Positions 58,897 through 64,000 of a stretch of 64,000 nucleotides of DNA are shown one piece after another. This DNA is from Lichenicola sp965198655. Its GTDB lineage: Bacteria; Pseudomonadota; Alphaproteobacteria; Acetobacterales; Acetobacteraceae. Position 1 is the first letter of the stretch, and each line of letters opens with the position of its first letter. A program made the translations under genes and the position numbers. The notes below the pieces were generated by a model. The model searched no databases. It was not told the DNA's origin and saw only the letters and a list, made by a program, of their open reading frames with translations. The DNA lies in assembly GCA_965198655.1 (NCBI GenBank), contig OZ240668.1:1860001-1924000 (forward strand), given 5' to 3'.

Positions 58897-59337
58897 ATGC
58901 ACGTCCTTTGCCCGTCCTGCGCCACCGCATACGAGATCGCGACCCTGGTGCGTCCGCGCCGCCTGCGCTGCGCCAAGTGCGGCGCGGAGTGGCGCGAGCT
59001 GCCGCCGGCGGCGGACGCCGTCCAAGATCCCGTCGGGGCGGACGCGGCGACCGGAGCGCCGGCGACTCCCGAGGCTCCGTTCCCTGATCCCGACCTACAG
59101 GGCCCGGTAGGGCGCGACGCGTTGTCGATGCGTCCGGTCCGCGCCCGGTCCGCCCGGCTGGTGCTTCCGTGGGCCATGCGCCGCGAGGACGCGCTGCTGC
59201 TGGGGTGCTGGATCCTTAGCCTGGCGGTCATCGCCGCCGCCTTGTTCGCCTTCTGGCATTGGCGCGCGACGATCGCGCATCGCTGGCCGCCGAGCCTCCG
59301 GCTGTACCGGCTGCTGCCGCGACCGCCCTACGGGTGA
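58897..59337 (+). CDS. Zinc-ribbon (MJ0042-type) membrane protein
   Basis: About 146 residues from ATG 58897; ATG 58876 is an alternative. The start HVLCPSCATAYEIATLVRP...LRCAKCGAEWR is a zinc-ribbon of the MJ0042 type with CxxC pairs. A Pro/Ala-rich acidic linker follows, then a single membrane segment (LLGCWILSLAVIAAALFAFW) and a basic C-terminus. Similar proteins lie next to ftsE in alphaproteobacteria and have no known function. It diverges from ftsE by about 95 bases. Confidence 0.82.
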   Translation: MHVLCPSCATAYEIATLVRPRRLRCAKCGAEWRELPPAADAVQDPVGADAATGAPATPEAPFPDPDLQGPVGRDALSMRPVRARSARLVLPWAMRREDALLLGCWILSLAVIAAALFAFWHWRATIAHRWPPSLRLYRLLPRPPYG

Positions 59338-59346
59338 GACCGGTCG

Positions 59347-59754
59347 TCACATGCCGCGCGCGGCGAGCGCCGACAGAGTCGCGCCGACCGCCGCGAGCGC
59401 CATCAGCAGCAGGCCGTCGACGATGAGTCCGCCCGGCGTGATCCAGTGGCCGGCCAAATGCATGCCGGCGGGGAGGGTGCCGGAAATGCTGTTGAGGATG
59501 TCGTGCGCCTGGCTGTCGGCGTTGCCGGTCTCGGTGGTGATGGCGCCGACCACGCGGGGCAGGGCCCACCAGCCGAGGCCCGCGACCAGCAGCAGCGGCG
59601 CCAGCAGCTCGGCCAACTGCTGCAGGAAGTAGAACACGGCGTGCAGCACGCTCCACAGGCCGAGCCGCGCCAGCAGCAGCGGGGTCCGCCACCTGTCGAC
59701 CCGCCGCCGGGACCAGGCGTCGGGCCGGCTCCGGGTCTCGATCGTGCCGGTCAT
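59347..59754 (-). CDS. Membrane protein of unknown function
   Basis: A 135-residue protein from ATG 59754, which has a strong ribosome-binding site (GAGGAGGAACCGC). It has a basic N-terminus, two membrane segments near the middle (LHAVFYFLQQLAELLAPLLL and a following GLGWWALPRVVG), and one at the C-terminus (VDGLLLMALAAVGATLSAL). No family recognised. It converges with the zinc-ribbon gene, with 9 bases between stops. Confidence 0.65.
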   Translation of the reverse strand: MTGTIETRSRPDAWSRRRVDRWRTPLLLARLGLWSVLHAVFYFLQQLAELLAPLLLVAGLGWWALPRVVGAITTETGNADSQAHDILNSISGTLPAGMHLAGHWITPGGLIVDGLLLMALAAVGATLSALAARGM

Positions 59755-60115
59755 GCGGTTCCTCCTCGTGCCGGCGGCGTGAGGGCGCGATCTGGCCGGC
59801 CGCCGACGGACGCAGCTAACCCCGTTGCCGCCGGCGCGGCAACACGCAGCGTGATCCGCTACGCCGACCGACGCTGCCGTGATCCGGGTGTCGGTGCCGT
59901 TCCGCGTCGGCGACGGCATGCGGACCAGGCCGGCAAGCGCGAACCGGGCGCCGGCTCGACGCGGCGTGCTGCCGGGCCGGGTCGCCGCCGTGAGCGCAGG
60001 CCCGGTCGAGAACGGCCCGACAGGGTTCGGGCAGCACCGGGATCACGATGGCGACGCCCAGCGCGTCGGGCACGATGGTGACGAGGACAAGGCCGGTGGA
60101 GGCGAATGGAACCGG
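59755..60115. other. Intergenic region, no supported gene
   Basis: About 360 bases. A perfect hairpin GTTGCCGC / GCGGCAAC with a 4-base loop lies at 59824-59843 and could end the glycosyltransferase transcript or mark the promoter region of the next gene. A short minus-strand frame at 59816-60073 lacks a ribosome-binding site and clear coding character, so I do not call it. Confidence 0.4.
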
Positions 60116-61210
60116 TCAGGCGGGGTGGGGTGGCGCCGGGAGCTGTTGGGCATCGGCCGCCGCCGCCGCGGGAACGCCGTCGAGGGGCACCAGCGCGTCG
60201 AGAAAGACCTGCGCGCAGGCCTGCCAACTGAAGCGCTCGGCATGGGCGCGGCAGGCGGCGCGGTCGGCACCGAGGGCGGCCAGGGCCGCCGCGCGCAGGT
60301 CGTCGGACACGGCGCCCACGCGGCCATCGGTCCCGGCCAGCACGTCGCGCGGGCCGGTCACGTCGTAGGCCGCCACCGGCACCCCGGCGGCCAGCGCTTC
60401 CAGCAGCACCAGGCCGAACGTGTCGGTGCGGCTCGGGAACACGAACACGTCGCCGCCGGCATAGGCCGCCGACAGCTCGGCCTCCGCGAACGGACCGGTG
60501 AACACCACGCCCGGATAACGCGCCCTGAGCTGGGCGAGCTGCGGGCCGCCGCCCACCACCACCTTGGAGCCGGGCAGGTCGAGGTCGAGGAAGGCCGCGA
60601 TGTTCTTCTCCACCGCGATCCGGCCGACATACAGGAACACCGGGCGCGACAGCCCGTGCTCCGCCGTCCAGTCGCGCCGCGGCTCCGGAGTGAAGCGGTG
60701 GAGGTCGACGCCGCGCGACCAGGGCACGAGGTGGCGGAAGCCGCGCTGCCCCAGGTCGCGGCGCAGGCTCTCGGTCGCCACCAGCGTGCCCGCCGACGCG
60801 TTGTGGAACCGGCGCATGACCCAGTACGACAGCGCGAGCGGCAGGCCGGTTCGGGCGTGCAGGTACTCGGGGAACCGGGTGTGGAACGAGGTGGTGAAGG
60901 CGAGGCCCCGGCGCCTGGCCCAGGACCGCGCCGCCAGCCCGAGCGGCCCCTCGGTCGCGACGTGCAGCCGGTCCGGCGCGAACCGGTCGATGATGCGGGC
61001 CAGCCGTCGCCCAGGCAGCAGCGACAGCCTGATCTCGGGATAGGTGGGACAGGGCAGGGTCGGGAAGCGGTCCGGCCCCACCACCTCGACCACGTGGCCC
61101 ATCGCCCGCAGCTCGTCCGTCACGGTGGACAGCGTGCGGACCACGCCGTTCACCTGCGGCGTCCAGGCATCGGACACGATCAGGATCCGGCGCAGGCCGG
61201 CGACCGTCAT
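60116..61210 (-). CDS. GT4-family glycosyltransferase (MgtA-like)
   Basis: A 364-residue GT-B glycosyltransferase. It begins ILIVSDAWTPQVNGVVRTL, the usual start of the family that makes glycosyl diacylglycerols or mannosyl lipids, and contains TSFHTRFPEYLHARTG, LVPWSRGVDLHRF, VFLYVGRIAVEKNI and the C-terminal donor site FPSRTDTFGLVLLEALAAG. The start ATG overlaps the upstream phosphoesterase stop by 4 bases. The pairing with an LpxH-like enzyme is common in alphaproteobacteria. The acceptor is most likely a lipid. Confidence 0.9.
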   Translation of the reverse strand: MTVAGLRRILIVSDAWTPQVNGVVRTLSTVTDELRAMGHVVEVVGPDRFPTLPCPTYPEIRLSLLPGRRLARIIDRFAPDRLHVATEGPLGLAARSWARRRGLAFTTSFHTRFPEYLHARTGLPLALSYWVMRRFHNASAGTLVATESLRRDLGQRGFRHLVPWSRGVDLHRFTPEPRRDWTAEHGLSRPVFLYVGRIAVEKNIAAFLDLDLPGSKVVVGGGPQLAQLRARYPGVVFTGPFAEAELSAAYAGGDVFVFPSRTDTFGLVLLEALAAGVPVAAYDVTGPRDVLAGTDGRVGAVSDDLRAAALAALGADRAACRAHAERFSWQACAQVFLDALVPLDGVPAAAAADAQQLPAPPHPA

Positions 61211-62061
61211 GCCGCGACCGGCCGCGACGCGGTCCCGGAAGCAGCCCTGGCCGGACGTGTGCCCAGGAAGGAAAGCCCGCGACGCCGCGCCCAGTCGATC
61301 AGCTCCAGCCTGCCGTCCGCGTGCTCGACCAGGGCGGTGCAGCTTTCCACCCAGTCGCCGTCGTTGAGATACAGAACGCCCTCGATCTCGCGCATCTCCG
61401 GATGGTGGATGTGGCCGCACACCACCCCGTCCAGGCCGCGGCCGCGCGCTTCCGCCGCCAGCGCCAGCTCGAACCGGTCGATCGCCTTGACCGCCCCCTT
61501 CACCTGCCGCTTCAGCCACGCCGACAGCGAGCGGTAGGGCAGGCCGAGCCGGCGGCGCACGAGGTTGAACCAGCGGTTGACCACCAGCGAGGCGGCATAG
61601 GCGCGGTCGCCGAGCAGGGCGAGCACGCGGGCGTAGCGCACCACGCTGTCGAACTCGTCGCCGTGCATCACCAGCAGCCGCCTGCCGTCCGCGGTCTGGT
61701 GCACCGCGTCGCGGCACAGCCTGATCCCGGCAATCTCCAGACGGGTCGGCAGCCAGGCGCGCATCATCTCGTCGTGGTTGCCGGGGATGTAGAACACCGC
61801 GGTGCCGGCGTTCGCCGCCTGGAGGATCAGGCGGAGCACACGGTCGTGGTGGCCGTCCCAGTACCAGGACCGGCGCAGCCGCCAGCCGTCGATGATGTCG
61901 CCGACCAGGTAGAGAGTGTCGCAGCGCGTGTGGGATAGGAAGTCGGCCAGGAACTCGGCCCGGCTGCCGCGCGTGCCGAGATGCACGTCGGACAGGAACA
62001 CCGCCCGGTAATGCGTTGTTCCGGCAGCAGGTCCCGCCGGCTCGGCCGCGATGGCGTTCAT
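61207..62061 (-). CDS. UDP-2,3-diacylglucosamine diphosphatase-like phosphoesterase
   Basis: A metallophosphoesterase of 284 residues in the LpxH-related group (COG2908 type). The metal motifs are complete: FLSDVHLGTRG, LVGDIIDGWRL, IPGNHDEMM, VMHGDEFD and CGHIHHPEM. It would cleave UDP-diacylglucosamine in lipid A synthesis or a similar diphosphate, but the longer C-terminus and its neighbour gene suggest a role tied to the adjacent glycosyltransferase. ATG 62061 has GCGGAGGATGGGTTC before it, so I prefer it to the upstream extension. Confidence 0.85.
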   Translation of the reverse strand: MNAIAAEPAGPAAGTTHYRAVFLSDVHLGTRGSRAEFLADFLSHTRCDTLYLVGDIIDGWRLRRSWYWDGHHDRVLRLILQAANAGTAVFYIPGNHDEMMRAWLPTRLEIAGIRLCRDAVHQTADGRRLLVMHGDEFDSVVRYARVLALLGDRAYAASLVVNRWFNLVRRRLGLPYRSLSAWLKRQVKGAVKAIDRFELALAAEARGRGLDGVVCGHIHHPEMREIEGVLYLNDGDWVESCTALVEHADGRLELIDWARRRGLSFLGTRPARAASGTASRPVAA

Positions 62062-62246
62062 GAACCCATCCTCCGCGATGCCCGGTCGACTCGCGCCGGG
62101 CGGTGGTGCAGCGACGAGGCGCGCTATACGTCCGTCCCGCCGCCCCGATCGTGACGTTTGCATGATGAAGCCCGTGCCCAGGCCCGTCGTGCGGGCGACG
62201 CGAGATCGTCATCCGCGGGAGGTGCCGGACCCCGCTATGGTGGCCC

Positions 62247-63161
62247 ATGCTCGTCATCTACAACCCGACCGCCGGACGCAGGCGGGTCAGCCGGCTTTGG
62301 CGGGTGCTGGACGTGCTGGTGGCGCATGGCGTGCGGCTGGAGGTGGTCGAGACCCGGCACGCCGGACATGCCGGCCTGCTGGCGCGCGAGGCGGCGCGGC
62401 GAGGCCCGGAGCTGGTGGTCGCGGCCGGCGGCGACGGCACCATCGCCGAGGTCGCCTCCGGGCTGGACGGGCTGGACGCGCCGCTCGGCATCATCCCGCT
62501 CGGCACCGCCAACGTGCTGGCGCACGAGCTGTCGCTGCCGACCGACGCGACCGGCCTGGCGGCGGTGCTCGCCCGTGGCGACGTGGTGCCGCTCTGGCCT
62601 GGGATCGCACGCGGCCGCGCAGGAGACCGCCTGTTCGTGCAGATGCTGGGCATCGGCTTCGACGCCCACGTGGTGCACCGCATCTCCCGCCCGGTGAAGC
62701 GCGCGCTGGGGAAGGGCGCCTACGTGCTGCAGACCCTGCGCGAGCTGCCGCGCTACGACTTCGCGCCGGTGCGCCTGCGCATCGACGGCGAGGCGGCGGT
62801 CGCCGGCAGCGTGATCATCGCCAAGGGCAGCCTCTACGGCGGCCCGTACCTCCTGGCGCCCGAGGCCCGCACCGACGCGCCGGGGTTCTCGGTGATGCTG
62901 TTCGAGCAGGCCGGGATCGCCGCGGCGCTGCTGGCGGGTGCGGCACTCCCGCTCAACCTGCTGGGCCGCGTGCCCGGCCTGGTGCACCGGCGTGCCAGCG
63001 AGATCGTGCTGCCGGACGAGGCGGGGCGTCCGGCGCAGGCGGACGGGGATCCGGCCGGCACCACGCCGCTGCACGTGTCCGACGCGCGCGCGCCGCTGCG
63101 GCTGATGGTGTCGCGCGAGGCCGCCCGCCGACCGGCTTGCGACATCCCGGGTATGCGCTAG
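62247..63161 (+). CDS. Diacylglycerol kinase family lipid kinase
   Basis: A 304-residue lipid kinase of the DAGK/YegS group. The nucleotide site is LVIYNPTAGRRR with VVAAGGDGTIAEVASGL, and PLGTANVLAHEL follows, as in the family. The C-terminal beta-sandwich includes GIGFDAHVVHRIS and KGSLYGGPYLLAP. It may phosphorylate diacylglycerol or a related lipid, adding to the lipid genes nearby. It diverges from the phosphoesterase with about 185 bases between. Confidence 0.9.
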   Translation: MLVIYNPTAGRRRVSRLWRVLDVLVAHGVRLEVVETRHAGHAGLLAREAARRGPELVVAAGGDGTIAEVASGLDGLDAPLGIIPLGTANVLAHELSLPTDATGLAAVLARGDVVPLWPGIARGRAGDRLFVQMLGIGFDAHVVHRISRPVKRALGKGAYVLQTLRELPRYDFAPVRLRIDGEAAVAGSVIIAKGSLYGGPYLLAPEARTDAPGFSVMLFEQAGIAAALLAGAALPLNLLGRVPGLVHRRASEIVLPDEAGRPAQADGDPAGTTPLHVSDARAPLRLMVSREAARRPACDIPGMR

Positions 63162-63210
63162 AACGCTGACCGGCCGCACGGGCCGGCATCGTTCTGGGGC
63201 ACGATCCGCC

Positions 63211-63708
63211 ATGACGCTCTACTACCGCTGGACGGACAAGAACTCGCCGGACATGGCGAACTACAAGAACGGCACGTTCTCCTGGACCTTCAACGGCGTG
63301 CGGTCGCGCAAGGCGTTCTGGGTGTTCAGGCTCGACTCCCAGTACAAGCCGAACAAGAGCATACAGAAGGACCGCATCCTGCTGGTGTTCGACTTCGGCG
63401 ACCGCGGCACCCGCGTGATCGAGGACACCGTCGACAACCGGATCGACTCAGGCGCGGAGAACGGCTTCAAGGGCGAGACCGAGCACCCGATGAAGGTGAT
63501 CAGCAAGCAGAACGAGCGCGGCGCGTTCGGCATCGGCGCTAACCTGCTGGAGTTCCTGCAGCCGGCGCAGATCCGCCTGGCGACCAGGAAGGAGATCGCG
63601 AAGGCGCTGGGGATCAGCGAGCTCGAGGTCGCGGCCGTGCCGACCTGGCCGACGAGCATGGCCCCGTCTCCGGGGCAGAACCTGCCGGGCCAGCTCCTGC
63701 ACCGCTAG
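63211..63708 (+). CDS. Hypothetical protein
   Basis: A 165-residue soluble protein. It reads MTLYYRWTDKNSPDMANYKN, then NGTFSWTFNGVRSRKAFWV, and has a mixed charged core with RILLVFDFGDRGTRVIEDTV. No signal peptide, membrane segment or named motif is present. The C-terminus ends in a Pro/Gln-rich stretch. Codon use is normal. It lies 49 bases after the lipid kinase and 49 before the next unknown gene, all in the same direction. Confidence 0.7.
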   Translation: MTLYYRWTDKNSPDMANYKNGTFSWTFNGVRSRKAFWVFRLDSQYKPNKSIQKDRILLVFDFGDRGTRVIEDTVDNRIDSGAENGFKGETEHPMKVISKQNERGAFGIGANLLEFLQPAQIRLATRKEIAKALGISELEVAAVPTWPTSMAPSPGQNLPGQLLHR

Positions 63709-63757
63709 CCCAGGAGGACCGGGACGCCGGCGAGGGCGGTTCCGGGTTGTGTCCAGC

Positions 63758-64000
63758 ATGTCAGAACCGCCGATCCAGACCGGTGTAGACCACGTCCACG
63801 CTCATCCGCGCCCGGTCGGGCATCGCTGGATCGACCTGATCCTGGCGCTGTCGGCGGTGTTCATCTCCGCCGTCTCGCTCACCGTCGCGGTCGAGCACGG
63901 CCGGATCGAGCGGCAACTGGTGCAGGCCAATTCCTGGCCGTTCCTGCAGATCGACAGCAACTACTCGACCCACGCCCAGACCCGCATCCTGCTGGTCAAC
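63758..64000 (+). CDS. Membrane-anchored protein of unknown function, N-terminal part
   Basis: The window ends inside this gene; 81 codons are visible from ATG 63758. The visible part has a short polar N-terminus with several His, one membrane segment (WIDLILALSAVFISAVSLTV), then a helix starting EHGRIERQLVQANSWPFLQI, a pattern seen in small anchored proteins of unknown role that face the periplasm. No family can be named from this part. Confidence 0.65.
   Translation, partial: MSEPPIQTGVDHVHAHPRPVGHRWIDLILALSAVFISAVSLTVAVEHGRIERQLVQANSWPFLQIDSNYSTHAQTRILLVN

Noticed and set aside
59816..60073. An 85-codon minus-strand frame beginning MPDALGVAIVIPVLP
   Set aside because: The first residues look protein-like, but the rest is Arg/His/Pro-rich shadow sequence and no ribosome-binding site is present.

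Overview
This is a high-GC (roughly 70%), gene-dense bacterial chromosome segment. Gene families and order point to an alphaproteobacterium, most likely Acetobacteraceae. The indications are ffh-rpsP-rimM-trmD-rplS followed by leuC-leuD-leuB; rpsU diverging from def and a COQ9-family gene; yceD-rpmF-plsX-fabH-ihfA-merR; PhaR; a cyanide-insensitive-type cytochrome bd; aerobic cobalamin genes (bluB, cobD, cobC); and a GC-rich multi-hairpin repeat at gene ends of a kind I associate with that family. The genus cannot be fixed by reading alone.

Layout. 1-10.45 kb: 3' end of der, kup, a small membrane protein, the SRP/ribosome-maturation cluster (ffh, rpsP, rimM, trmD, rplS) and leucine genes leuC, leuD, leuB. 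10.45-13.5 kb: a sparse, decayed accessory patch. It starts with a 173-bp MITE-like inverted-repeat element abutting leuB. It then holds a frameshifted polymorphic-toxin C-terminal domain, an intact downstream gene that may be its immunity gene, and a broken tandem copy of that gene. 13.9-24.7 kb: core genes (rpsU, def, COQ9 family, ilvE, MarR/OmpR/EnvZ-type regulators, bamE, yceD, rpmF, plsX, fabH, ihfA, merR). 24.95 kb: tRNA-Pro(GGG). 25-31.7 kb: AI-2E-family permease, formamidase-family enzyme, an acyltransferase flanked by a decayed sodB fragment and the intact sodB, a squalene/phytoene-synthase-family protein and an SDR.

31.9-34.6 kb: cobalamin lower-ligand and side-chain genes. 34.6-36.2 kb: a second acyltransferase behind an AT-richer leader with palindromes. 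36.2-38.3 kb: a secreted small protein, holC and an aldo/keto reductase. 38.6-45.25 kb: a six-gene translationally coupled operon for a hydrogenase-4/complex-I-like membrane complex. Its large subunit lacks the NiFe cysteines while the NuoB-like subunit keeps the cluster cysteines, so it looks like an Ehr-type, non-hydrogenase complex. 45-46.7 kb: pssA and psd, converging on and overlapping the end of that operon. 47.4-51.6 kb: methyltransferase, gloB, GST, zinc alcohol dehydrogenase and phaR. 51.7-54.3 kb: cytochrome bd oxidase (cydA, cydB, DUF2474-like). 54.4-64 kb: DUF2125 protein, plsC, ydcF, ftsX, ftsE, a zinc-ribbon membrane protein, a lipid-linked glycosyltransferase with an LpxH-type phosphoesterase, a DAGK-family lipid kinase, and two proteins of unknown function (the last runs off the window).

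Envelope lipid metabolism recurs throughout (plsX, fabH, plsC, pssA, psd, LpxH-like, glycosyltransferase, DAGK, bamE). A family of about 120-170 bp multi-hairpin repeats occurs five times, each time at the 3' end of a gene and three times between convergent genes, suggesting a role as bidirectional terminators. The least conventional content is the toxin/immunity relic with the MITE at 10.4-13.5 kb, the NiFe-less hydrogenase-like operon, and the sodB-flanked acyltransferase.
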